From Sinomicrobium sp. (GTDB taxonomy: Bacteria; Bacteroidota; Bacteroidia; Flavobacteriales; Flavobacteriaceae): 64,000 nt of DNA. Within the stretch, counting starts at the first letter, position 1; each line of letters opens with the position of its first letter. The DNA lies in NCBI GenBank assembly GCA_029266035.1, contig JAJUFH010000013.1, positions 1 through 64,000 on the forward strand, in the 5' to 3' direction. The notes beneath the pieces are model-generated. The model saw only the letters and a program-made list of their open reading frames with translations. It was not told the DNA's origin and made no database searches. A program made the position numbers and the translations under genes. Positions 26,962 through 34,141 of this stretch are shown in pieces.

Positions 26962-27729
26962 ATGGCGAAAGGCCCAAAACCAAGCGTTAAAGTAGGCGAT
27001 AAATTTACTACTAAAGAAGGATACGAAGTTGAAGTTGTTGAGTACAACGGTGCATTCGATGTAATCGTCAAGTTCAGCAACGGTTTTGAGAAACGAGTAG
27101 AATCAAGTCACCTTAGACATGGTAGAGTGAAAAACCCATTTCACCGATCTGTCTACGGTGTTGGTTACTATGGAGATGGTACGTATAAAGCAAAATCAGG
27201 GGGCAAGCACACGAGAGCATACAGAACATGGTTGAATATGTTTGTTAGATGTTACGACGAAAAAGAGCTAAAGAGAAACCCCTCCTATAAAGAATGTTAT
27301 GTCTGTGATGAATGGCACAACTTCCAAGTATTTGCCGAGTGGTTCTATCGACAGCCGAACCACGACAAGCAAGGATTTAACTTAGATAAGGATTTGATGG
27401 TACTAGGAAACAAGGTATATAGTCCCGATATGTGTAGTTTTGTACCGCCTCAAATAAACTCATTGTTAACAGACCGCAGTTTAGCGAGAGGTGAGTGGCC
27501 CCAAGGAGTGTGCTATAACAAGAACCATAAAAAATACCATGCTAAGGTAAACACAGGCTCTAAAAACGCAAAGTATATAGGTGCTTACTCTAATCCAGAA
27601 GATGCGTTCAAGGCGTATGCCGAAGAGAAAGAGAAGTTTGTTAAACGGCGCGCTGAAGAATACAAAAATGTTATACATCCCAAGGTATACGAAAACCTAA
27701 TGCTATACAAAGTAAAGCCCGCACAATAG
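26962..27729 (+). CDS. Homing-endonuclease-like protein (paralogue 2 of 3)
   Basis: A 255 aa paralogue of the genes at 2902 and 38073, with the same KVGDKFTTKEGYEVEV opening, YGVGYYG, the ECYVCDEWHNFQVFAEWF core and LDKDLMVLGNK. The ATG at 26962 follows a GGAGGTG ribosome-binding site. It is rightward inside the leftward head operon, between scaffold and portal, with neither neighbour damaged. Such an antisense position is typical of a free-standing homing gene. Confidence 0.62.
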   Translation: MAKGPKPSVKVGDKFTTKEGYEVEVVEYNGAFDVIVKFSNGFEKRVESSHLRHGRVKNPFHRSVYGVGYYGDGTYKAKSGGKHTRAYRTWLNMFVRCYDEKELKRNPSYKECYVCDEWHNFQVFAEWFYRQPNHDKQGFNLDKDLMVLGNKVYSPDMCSFVPPQINSLLTDRSLARGEWPQGVCYNKNHKKYHAKVNTGSKNAKYIGAYSNPEDAFKAYAEEKEKFVKRRAEEYKNVIHPKVYENLMLYKVKPAQ

Positions 27730-27734
27730 CGGGC
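27717..27734 (+). terminator. Hairpin between homing gene and portal
   Basis: GCCCGC and GCGGGC enclose ACAATA, overlapping the stop of the homing gene and facing the portal stop. It lacks a clear T tract and may work weakly in both directions. Confidence 0.5.
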
Positions 27735-27743
27735 CTACTGTAA

Positions 27744-29153
27744 TCACTCATCTGTGCTAGCGCCGTCACCTATATCAAAATTCGGTGCTGTGTCAGATTT
27801 CTCCTGTGGCATAACAGTATTCACCTGATCGCCAATCAATCCCCTACGTTTAAGCTCAGATACCAAGTCTTCTTCAGAGAGACCTAACTTGAGCAAACTA
27901 TCTACTGGGTTAGGGTCGTCGTAAATTCCAAACTCCGGGGAGACGTTGACTGAAACTTCAGAAGCATCTACACCAATCCATTTACCAGCAAGCTCGTACA
28001 CATTCTCCAGCATACGCTCAAGGCTAACTACAACAACTTGGGCCACGGACATACTTTCTGCCCTATCAGTCTGTCTTGCTGAGGCTGTTTGTCGTGAAAC
28101 ACTCTTACTGACCATTAGATCAGCACCCGCTCTATGCATTTGGTTTTCGAGGCGGTCTAGGTCTTTCTCACCACTACCAATAGCTTTACCGGAGTGTTCA
28201 ACGTATGTAATATCTGCGTTCTCATTAGTGGTTGAAATGCCTCTATGAGCACCGAAGGTTACGGAGTTCAACTCACCCTCTTCGAATCCGCGACCGAAAA
28301 ATATAGGAACCCTAGCTACGTGTAGGATGTTATTCTGGTCACTAGAAGACTGCCAGTGACGCAAGTTTAGCCATGCCAAATCCTCAAGGGGACACTTAGA
28401 CGTAAGAAAACCAGTCTTCTCAGCATAAGCTGTGACAAGAGGAATTTCACCGAGAGTGAATGGAACAGTCTGCTCAAACTCCAAGTCACGCTCTTCTGAC
28501 AGTCTGTACACATCTACACGATCAGGATAAAAAACCCTAACGCGGAAGACTTCAATCTCTCCAAAGTCACCGTACGGTTCTACAAGCACTTCTTGGATAC
28601 GAATCTGATCTAGAATATCAGCGCCCCCTACTCTGCGTGCCCTCCAACCAATCAAGTCTCGTGGGTCTACACGAGTGAAGTACGGACGAATCTTCAAGGC
28701 GCGTTCGTCTGCTAATGTCATATTGTGTGTGGAAGCAGGGTAGTCTACAAGACCATGTGCTTTACCAAATCTAAACTGGTCAATCATCAGGTCATAGGCA
28801 ACTTCAGTGATTGAACGCCCCTCAGAGTCAAAGAAGTGTTCTAGGTACTCAAGCTCAGGGGGAACATTCTCTACTACGACACCCTTCAAGAATGCCTGTC
28901 CAGCAAGACGCTGTATCGTATTCTTTAGTGCCGGATACAGGAAAGTCCTCCCGACCCTTGCTTTGTAGGCATCGTCTGATTCGCCGTGTTCTTGCGGCAG
29001 AAACGTGCTGCCTGCCTTACGCATGGCCTCAGTGCCGCCCCAAAGTGCCACAGGTAAACGCCAACCCTCTGACATCTTCACATATTCAATGGATGGTGTT
29101 GCTGGGCCTAAACTCTCAGCCCTTGGAATAACTGTTTTACTGGTAATAGCCAT
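27744..29153 (-). CDS. Portal protein (DUF4055 family)
   Basis: A 469 aa portal with the DUF4055 features: an early IEYVKMSEGWRLP, a TFLYPALKNTIQRLAGQAF stretch and the TASARQTDRAES helix. It forms the dodecameric head vertex through which DNA enters and leaves. I chose the ATG at 29153 behind CAGGGA; a longer frame uses a TTG inside the late box. It heads the leftward capsid operon. Confidence 0.88.
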   Translation of the reverse strand: MAITSKTVIPRAESLGPATPSIEYVKMSEGWRLPVALWGGTEAMRKAGSTFLPQEHGESDDAYKARVGRTFLYPALKNTIQRLAGQAFLKGVVVENVPPELEYLEHFFDSEGRSITEVAYDLMIDQFRFGKAHGLVDYPASTHNMTLADERALKIRPYFTRVDPRDLIGWRARRVGGADILDQIRIQEVLVEPYGDFGEIEVFRVRVFYPDRVDVYRLSEERDLEFEQTVPFTLGEIPLVTAYAEKTGFLTSKCPLEDLAWLNLRHWQSSSDQNNILHVARVPIFFGRGFEEGELNSVTFGAHRGISTTNENADITYVEHSGKAIGSGEKDLDRLENQMHRAGADLMVSKSVSRQTASARQTDRAESMSVAQVVVVSLERMLENVYELAGKWIGVDASEVSVNVSPEFGIYDDPNPVDSLLKLGLSEEDLVSELKRRGLIGDQVNTVMPQEKSDTAPNFDIGDGASTDE

Positions 29154-29183
29154 GAAATTGTTTCCCTGAAATGAACTTGTTTT

Positions 29184-29191
29184 GTAAGACA
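29184..29191 (-). promoter_or_regulatory. Late box (TGTCTTAC)
   Basis: The coding-strand sequence TACTTGTCTTACAAAAC lies 31 bases before the portal start and is nearly identical to the copy at 22765. Confidence 0.62.
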
Positions 29192-29363
29192 AGTATTTAT
29201 GAGGTGGGTAACGACCGATTATGAATAGGGAAGCTCAAACTCCGAGAGCCTTGGGAGACAAGGGTTACAGAAAGAAATTTCCACTACGTGGTATATACTA
29301 TTCCTCTCTTATTATATTCCTTCTATACTCTTATCTCTTTACATCATACTCTCCTTCTGTTAC

Positions 29364-29371
29364 TGTCTTAC
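29364..29371 (+). promoter_or_regulatory. Late box on the + strand, before the folded leader
   Basis: TACTGTCTTACTCTAC matches the leftward boxes (compare 57290) but points rightward. It lies five bases before the first hairpin of the leader and 144 bases before the polymerase-like gene, which suggests that this gene is transcribed with the late class. Confidence 0.5.
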
Positions 29372-29375
29372 TCTA

Positions 29376-29490
29376 CATGGGAGTAGCTACCCATGCCTAC
29401 CTCACATCTCTCTATGTAGATGTTGTTCCTATCAGGTGGTCTTAACGGGCCACCTATCTCAACATAGAGGGACATGGTAGGTTAGGAACA
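29376..29490 (+). ncRNA. Structured 5' leader with predicted pseudoknot
   Basis: Complementary segments seen by eye: CATGGG 29376-29381 with CCCATG 29390-29395; CCTACC 29396-29401 with GGTAGG 29476-29481; CTCTATGT 29410-29417 with ACATAGAG 29462-29469; AGGTGG 29434-29439 with CCACCT 29450-29455; TGTTCCTA 29424-29431 with TAGGAACA 29483-29490. The last pair crosses the third, which makes a pseudoknot. The element ends 24 bases before the polymerase-like start, so it may control its translation. The rest of 29193-29514 holds no gene I can support. Confidence 0.6.
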
Positions 29491-29514
29491 GTATTTACAA
29501 CACAGAGAGGATTA

Positions 29515-30606
29515 ATGAATACCACATTTCATCATTATGTATGGAAGCAGTGCCCAATAACGTCTTCGTTAGCACGCAAAGAAAAGTCCGCTGCATACCA
29601 AACACTGAGAACAAACCAATCTAAACACTCAGAAGACCCTAAGGCTATGTTCTTCTCAGACACCTACCTGAAGTCTATGGGGACAGACCGTAAAGCCTTT
29701 GAACGAATGCGTAAAAAAACAGGCATGTTTGATAGAGTGGGGGAATACTCTAAGTCGAAGGGGATATGTTATCCACTGGCACACAACTATGTTAGCCGTG
29801 ACGTGGTAGTTGGTTACGTTACTGATACACCTATAGACGATCTATTAGCATACGAATATGAAGGTGCTGGAATCAACTTCGATGCTGTTAAACACCTAAT
29901 GGCAACATCAAACGATACTAGATTAATAGCTGAGAGTGCTAAATTCTTCATCGGGGCGCAAGAAAATAAACTACTTGACATCTCCTACGAACAACCTGAT
30001 TGCGGCAGGAAGTTTGCTAAAGGTAGTTACACAATACAAAGACTACCTAGTGAAATACGTAACGCTGCTCTACAGGGGTGGTATGATTATGACATACAGA
30101 ATTGTCATGTGGCCCTGCTTAACAACTTCGGGAACTTCCCTGCAATGAAATACTATCAGCAAAATACTCAGGCTGTTAGAGAAGAGTTGTCCATATATTG
30201 CGGCATTACCGTCAGTGATGTGAAGATTACCCTGTTGTCTCTCCTATACGGTTCCAAGTTGAATAAGTATAGTTCTATCTATAAACGAATAGGTGATAAG
30301 ATGTATGCGTTTGCAAACCATCCGTTTGTCAAGGATTTTATCTCGGATTGTAAGGATGCCGAGCCTCTCCTGTTGGAGAAGGCTAACGAATTAGGTTTAC
30401 ACGGAGACAAGAAATCTAGTATTTGTGCAAAAGTATTAATGAGTTATGAGAGTAAGATACTAGACATCTTAACAGAAGATGTGCTAGACTCCGTATTAAT
30501 GTTTGATGGGTATATGACAAAGTTTCAGTGCGACGTAGAAGAAAAGAAACGTATTGTGTCAAGTAGACTTGGATTAGATATTAGTATAACGGAGGAATTG
30601 TTATAA
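29515..30606 (+). CDS. Palm-domain polymerase-like protein (TV-Pol-like)
   Basis: A 363 aa protein with the three polymerase palm motifs: motif A WYDYDIQNCH (about residues 189-198, D193), motif B K237 to Y245-G246 in KITLLSLLYG, and motif C LMFDG (about 328-332). The upstream GRKFAKG and QRLPSEIRNAAL segments also recur in this type. The pattern recalls the TV-Pol group, related to family A DNA polymerases and T7-like RNA polymerases. No exonuclease, primase or helicase domain is fused. A separate full PolA lies at 61657, so this is a second polymerase-like gene. The start has an AGAGAGG ribosome-binding site behind a folded leader. Confidence 0.65.
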   Translation: MNTTFHHYVWKQCPITSSLARKEKSAAYQTLRTNQSKHSEDPKAMFFSDTYLKSMGTDRKAFERMRKKTGMFDRVGEYSKSKGICYPLAHNYVSRDVVVGYVTDTPIDDLLAYEYEGAGINFDAVKHLMATSNDTRLIAESAKFFIGAQENKLLDISYEQPDCGRKFAKGSYTIQRLPSEIRNAALQGWYDYDIQNCHVALLNNFGNFPAMKYYQQNTQAVREELSIYCGITVSDVKITLLSLLYGSKLNKYSSIYKRIGDKMYAFANHPFVKDFISDCKDAEPLLLEKANELGLHGDKKSSICAKVLMSYESKILDILTEDVLDSVLMFDGYMTKFQCDVEEKKRIVSSRLGLDISITEELL

Positions 30607-30818
30607 TGCACATCACTGTAGATAAACTGCGCAATGCTGAGTGCCTTCCCTTTACATGGGGAAATTGTATTGTGCTGTTGGATGGTGTCGAAGTTAAGAA
30701 TGCGTTTGAGGCAGACGACGAGGCTGGATGGGTAAAGCGTTATACTGAGGTTGTTGGTAAAAACGGTTATCCTGAAGAAGAAGTTTTGTACGGCCATGTG
30801 GAATTTGATGTACATTAA
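30606..30818 (+). CDS. Hypothetical protein, 70 aa
   Basis: It starts on the last base of the polymerase-like stop (TAATG) and so is co-translated with it. It is acidic and not recognised. The coupling makes it a candidate accessory of the polymerase-like protein. Confidence 0.7.
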   Translation: MHITVDKLRNAECLPFTWGNCIVLLDGVEVKNAFEADDEAGWVKRYTEVVGKNGYPEEEVLYGHVEFDVH

Positions 30819-30820
30819 CA

Positions 30821-30976
30821 ATGAAATGCTCTCTTTGTAATGGGAGAATGAAAGTAGTTGACGGCCCCTACAGTCCTTTGCTAGTATGTACTAGGAGTCG
30901 TAAAGGTAAACCACATCCGTTTCATCCAATAGACAAAGAGAGCGGAGAAGTTAAAAGTGCCGTGTGGAGAAAGTAA
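30821..30976 (+). CDS. Small zinc-finger-like protein, 51 aa
   Basis: The frame opens with MKCSLCNGRM and has one later Cys and two His residues, so metal binding is possible but only one CxxC is visible. It starts two bases after the previous stop. The spacing supports it as a real gene; the function is unknown. Confidence 0.55.
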   Translation: MKCSLCNGRMKVVDGPYSPLLVCTRSRKGKPHPFHPIDKESGEVKSAVWRK

Positions 30977-31067
30977 GGTATAATCTCGGGCAAGGCTTCC
31001 ATGAGTCTCCTCCCTTCGTCCAGCCACCACGAAGGCCCATAAAGAGTGGCACTAATTTGGAGGTTTT

Positions 31068-31235
31068 ATGGCTACAGGCGAGATAAAAATTAAAGTTACT
31101 GAGTATAGAATCTTATTTTTACCGTTTGCGAAATTAGCAATTTCTGGTGACTATGTGGTATTTTCTATTGTCGGTTTTAAAGTTTACCAACGAGCCGGTG
31201 ATAAAAAGAAATTCATGTTTTGGATGATTCCTTAA
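31068..31235 (+). CDS. Hypothetical protein, 55 aa
   Basis: It begins at ATG behind TTGGAGG and ends in a TAATG overlap with the RNase H start. It is basic, with a hydrophobic middle. Translational coupling to RNase H supports it as a real gene. Confidence 0.6.
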   Translation: MATGEIKIKVTEYRILFLPFAKLAISGDYVVFSIVGFKVYQRAGDKKKFMFWMIP

Positions 31236-31672
31236 TGCTAACTATCTACACTGACGGATCATGTGCCCAAGCCACTACTAAGTGTGGTGGATGGGCTGTA
31301 GTAGTCTCTAATGGTGTTGAGTTTGGTGGTTATCTCCCTAACAGTACCAGTCAACGTGCAGAGATACAGGCCGTCTTAGAAGCACTTAGATACTGTAAAT
31401 ACACAGCGCAGAAGGCCATTATCTATTCCGATAGTCAATACACTGTTAAGGGACTGAATGAGTGGGCAAAGAATTGGTGTAAGAATAATTGGACTAAGAA
31501 ATCATCTTTAGCCAATAAAGACTTATGGACTACCATCTATCCCCTGTTCCTAGAGCTTGGTTGTGAGGTGAAGTGGATAAAAGGGCACAGTGGTATTGAA
31601 GGTAATGAAAAAGCAGATAAGCTGGCTGTTTATTGTAGAGAAGAGAAAATAGCAGTTGACAACAGACGTTGA
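31235..31672 (+). CDS. rnhA: Ribonuclease HI
   Basis: A 145 aa RNase HI that cleaves RNA in RNA-DNA hybrids, for example when replication primers are removed. The active-site residues are visible: D7 in TDGSC, E43 in RAEIQA, D66 in YSDSQY and D128 in GNEKADKL, with H118 in KGHSG. The basic handle region WCKNNWTKK is kept. The ATG at 31235 overlaps the previous stop. It is in the same rightward island as the polymerase-like gene. Confidence 0.93.
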   Translation: MLTIYTDGSCAQATTKCGGWAVVVSNGVEFGGYLPNSTSQRAEIQAVLEALRYCKYTAQKAIIYSDSQYTVKGLNEWAKNWCKNNWTKKSSLANKDLWTTIYPLFLELGCEVKWIKGHSGIEGNEKADKLAVYCREEKIAVDNRR

Positions 31673-31698
31673 TTATGTTGTCATATATTGTAACACGG

Positions 31699-31929
31699 CC
31701 CAAGCTAGTAATCAGTTGGGTTCTTTATTAAGCCCTTGGACGCAAGGGAAGTCGTTTCCCACAGCCTCTTGTTTTACTACGTTGTGGTGGCGCACTGAAG
31801 ACCTGTACAGTATTTACCATTGATACGACGCGGGCCATGCCGGATAGACCGTAGTCCGGCCCATAGTAGGAAGGGCTTCGGTAAAGCGCGAAAAGTGGCA
31901 GGGACGCGCCCTGTCACGCCAAAGCCCTT
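31699..31929 (+). ncRNA. Structured non-coding RNA candidate
   Basis: The 345 bases between RNase H and the tmRNA-like gene have no plausible coding frame but five stable stems: CCCAA/TTGGG (31699-31720), CCCTTG/CAAGGG (31733-31748), the competing GGGAA/TTCCC (31746-31760), GGGCC/GGCCC enclosing CCGGA/TCCGG (31832-31862), and a long hairpin AAGGGCTT/AAGCCCTT (31871-31929) enclosing a nine-pair GTGGCAGGG stem. I do not recognise the family; conserved group I intron and RNase P core sequences were not found. Confidence 0.45.
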
Positions 31930-32019
31930 CGCTAGTGTGGTGAACAACTGAACACGACTCTGGTATGTACGTAGTGATTAAGTTCACTAGCAGTTATACT
32001 TCAGCACCACACTTTTTAT

Positions 32020-32100
32020 GGGGATGGAAGGTTTCGACAGTGGTTAAAGCCTGAAAAGGAACTCCGCTGGACTGTGGTTCGATTCCACACATCTCCACGA
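32020..32100 (+). ncRNA. Minimal tmRNA-like RNA lacking a message domain
   Basis: Both ends match tmRNA. GGGGATG (32020-32026) pairs with CATCTCC (32090-32096) as a seven-pair acceptor stem. The diagnostic GGTTTCGACAG lies at 32030-32040, and GGAC precedes a T arm TGTGG/CCACA around TTCGATT (32073-32089). Between them are only AGTGG/CCGCT (32039-32043 with 32064-32068) and a CCT-GAAA-AGG hairpin. There is no tag reading frame and no room for pseudoknots, so the RNA is about 80 nt instead of roughly 350. The 3' end reads ACGA rather than ACCA. It could be a decayed tmRNA or a functional tRNA mimic; a normal anticodon arm does not fold. Confidence 0.6.
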
Positions 32101-32105
32101 ATTGA

Positions 32106-32181
32106 GCAGATAAGCTGACGGGTTCAGTCCTCGGCCTTCCAAGCCGTAGAGGGTAGGGTTCGACTCCCTCTATCCGCTCCA
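32106..32181 (+). tRNA. tRNA-Gly(UCC)-like gene
   Basis: The length is 76 nt with CCA encoded (32179-32181). Acceptor GCAGATA pairs with TATCCGC with one A-C mismatch. The anticodon loop CTTCCAA gives UCC, with stem CGGC/GCCG. The T arm has TTCGACT with four good pairs and one T-C mismatch. The D arm does not form a standard stem. Codon identity Gly is expected, but three weak points leave its activity open. Confidence 0.65.
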
Positions 32182-32209
32182 ACATAGACACAAACACAGG
32201 TAGATAGAT

Positions 32210-32473
32210 ATGTTCACATTGAAATTTATGTCGTTTTTTGAGGAGGGTGGTCACATCGAAGAATGTATCCGCTGCCCGCATTACGAAGCTCGTAAAACCT
32301 CAGATGGATGCTATGGTATTACAGCGTATAAGGATTTCACTTGTCTCGATGGTGTGGAGCGTTGGGTTAGATCAAAGCAATTCCCAGACCAGCCCGTGAG
32401 TTATGATGCTTGCTTTGTTGAGAACGAAGAAGGTAAGACGCTCACGCGATATACGTGCCACGAACTAAATTAA
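32210..32473 (+). CDS. Hypothetical protein with Cys/His pattern, 87 aa
   Basis: A small acidic protein with IRCPHYEARK, FTCLDG and other cysteines that could bind metal. It follows the tRNA genes closely and ends just before a bidirectional terminator. Not recognised. Confidence 0.65.
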   Translation: MFTLKFMSFFEEGGHIEECIRCPHYEARKTSDGCYGITAYKDFTCLDGVERWVRSKQFPDQPVSYDACFVENEEGKTLTRYTCHELN

Positions 32474-32477
32474 TGAA

Positions 32478-32502
32478 AAGCCCTCGTTAAGAGGGCGCTT
32501 CT
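32478..32502 (+). terminator. Bidirectional terminator between hypothetical gene and PhoH
   Basis: GCCCTC (32480-32485) and GAGGGC (32491-32496) enclose GTTAA. A T-rich tail follows on each side, TTTTC leftward and TCTCCTTT rightward. It overlaps the PhoH stop. Confidence 0.75.
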
Positions 32503-33200
32503 CCTTTCTCGTAATCCATGTCAGCAATCAGGAAGTCTCGTACTATCCCACTGCGTACAATATCATCTACACCAAATTCAACAGTGACAGCAGAGCCGTA
32601 AGGCATCAAATCTAATACATTCAATAGTTTAGAAAGCCCAGACTGCTTCTTCTGTCTACTCAAGTCATCTTGATATTGGTCACCACATAGTATAATCTTT
32701 GTATTCTCACCAGAACGAGTAATTACATCCCTCAAGCTGTTATAATCTAGGTTCTGACATTCGTCCACGATAACAATAGCATCATCCCAAGTTTGACCTC
32801 GCACATAGTTGGTAGGCACAAACTCCAAATACCCAAACTCTTTCAGCTTGTCATAAGGGTCGAAATAATTTAGGAACTGCTGACATAACCCCACATAAGG
32901 TGCTTCGTAAGGCGCTAGTTTCTCAGACAAATCCCCCGGTAAAAACCCTACACGTTCTCCTGACTCTACGATTGAACGGACAATGTATACGTGATCGAAA
33001 GGGGTTGCCTCATCAAACACTTGGTGGAGGGCACTATGCAAGGCCAATGCTGTCTTCCCTGTACCTGCCGCGCCGACACCTAATACAACTGGAATATCAC
33101 CAAATAGAGCTTCTAAATAGAGTTCTTGCTTACCTTTGTGCGGAGTGAGTTTATTAAGATCGTGGGTATGGAATTTTCTACGGTTGCCTAGTTCAAGCAT
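32487..33200 (-). CDS. phoH: PhoH-like ATPase
   Basis: A 237 aa P-loop ATPase. Walker A is GAAGTGKT at residues 43-50 and Walker B is IVIVDEC at about 142-148, with the family stretch GQTWDDAIVIVDECQN. PhoH proteins are common in marine phages and likely act in RNA metabolism, although the exact job in infection is not settled. It lies between the tRNA island and the large terminase and carries its own late-type box. Confidence 0.88.
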   Translation of the reverse strand: MLELGNRRKFHTHDLNKLTPHKGKQELYLEALFGDIPVVLGVGAAGTGKTALALHSALHQVFDEATPFDHVYIVRSIVESGERVGFLPGDLSEKLAPYEAPYVGLCQQFLNYFDPYDKLKEFGYLEFVPTNYVRGQTWDDAIVIVDECQNLDYNSLRDVITRSGENTKIILCGDQYQDDLSRQKKQSGLSKLLNVLDLMPYGSAVTVEFGVDDIVRSGIVRDFLIADMDYEKGEAPS

Positions 33201-33272
33201 ACTACTTTATCCTTTCTAGGGAGGGTTGGTTCTATAGTAGTTGACGTTAGCTCTGTTATCAAGCTATATTGT

Positions 33273-33280
33273 ATAAGACA
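33273..33280 (-). promoter_or_regulatory. Late box variant (TGTCTTAT)
   Basis: The coding-strand sequence CTGTCTTATACAATATAG lies 73 bases before the PhoH start. An overlapping TATAGC-type AT-rich patch follows. Confidence 0.45.
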
Positions 33281-33307
33281 GATAGTTTTCGTGGAGGATA
33301 AGAAGAG

Positions 33308-34141
33308 TTGAAGATAATTAGTAGAGAAGAGGCTAAAGAGCATGGGCTTAAACGGTACTTCACTGGAGAGCCTTGTAGACACGGGCACTTATCTGAACGT
33401 AGAACAGGGGACGGTAAGTGTGTGGCCTGTGTAAAAATACGGACAGACAGATACTATCAAGAGAACAGAGAAGCCATTATAGAACGCAACCGGCTCTATA
33501 GAGAAGATAATTACGAGAAATGTCGTGAGACTAGGTTGAAGTATTACTATGATAATAGAGAGCGTTTACTGGAAGAGAAAAGAAAATACACGAGCGAGAA
33601 CAGAGATATTATTAGAGAGAGGCAAAGGAAGTGGAGAGAGGAAAACCCCGAGAGAATTAAGGAACTTTGGCGAAAATGGCGAGAAGAGAATCCGGATAAG
33701 GTTTCTGATTCTTACAAAAGGTGGTATCAAGAAAACAGAGAGCGTAAGTTGGCGCAGAATCGGGAATGGTATGAGAATAACAGAGAGGCTTATAATGAAG
33801 CTGTACGTAAAAGATATAACAATAATCCAGATGTAAAGCTCGCCACATTCATAAGAGGGTGTTTACGTAAAACTCTAAATGAAGAGAAAGATGCACCCAG
33901 TTTTGAAATAGTTGGTTACACTCCACAGGAGCTTAGGGAGCATATTGAATCTCAATTCATTGAGGGTATGACATGGGAAAACCACGGGGAATGGCACATA
34001 GACCATATCGTTCCCATATCATACATGATTCATCAGGGTGAGACTGACCCTGCCGTAATTAATGCGTTGAGTAATCTGCAACCTATGTGGGCAGAAGAGA
34101 ATCTATCTAAAGGTGCTAAATATGACCCACCAGAAGATTAG
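33308..34141 (+). CDS. HNH endonuclease, probably homing
   Basis: A 277 aa protein. The N-terminus ISREEAKEHGLKRYFTGEP with CRHGH and KCVAC forms a zinc-binding module. A highly charged repetitive middle (about residues 45-165, with YRE/YQENRE units) follows. The C-terminal HNH core is HIDHIVPIS with a downstream LSNLQP and N. It starts at TTG behind GTGGAGG. It is antisense between the PhoH and terminase genes and overlaps the terminase stop by four bases, as expected of a homing gene rather than an HK97-type packaging partner. Confidence 0.78.
   Translation: MKIISREEAKEHGLKRYFTGEPCRHGHLSERRTGDGKCVACVKIRTDRYYQENREAIIERNRLYREDNYEKCRETRLKYYYDNRERLLEEKRKYTSENRDIIRERQRKWREENPERIKELWRKWREENPDKVSDSYKRWYQENRERKLAQNREWYENNREAYNEAVRKRYNNNPDVKLATFIRGCLRKTLNEEKDAPSFEIVGYTPQELREHIESQFIEGMTWENHGEWHIDHIVPISYMIHQGETDPAVINALSNLQPMWAEENLSKGAKYDPPED

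Noticed and set aside
29221-29445. A 74-codon rightward frame with a hydrophobic middle before the polymerase-like gene
   Set aside because: There is no ribosome-binding site, and it crosses the late box and the folded leader, which explain the sequence better.
32020-32100. A tRNA-Phe(GAA) reading of the tmRNA-like gene, based on a CTGAAAA loop
   Set aside because: The flanking bases do not form an anticodon stem, and the interval between acceptor and T arm is 46 nt, while the tmRNA signature fits both ends.
33308-34141. The HNH gene next to terL as an HK97-type packaging partner
   Set aside because: It is on the opposite strand, has the long charged repeat domain of homing enzymes, and does not share the terminase transcript.
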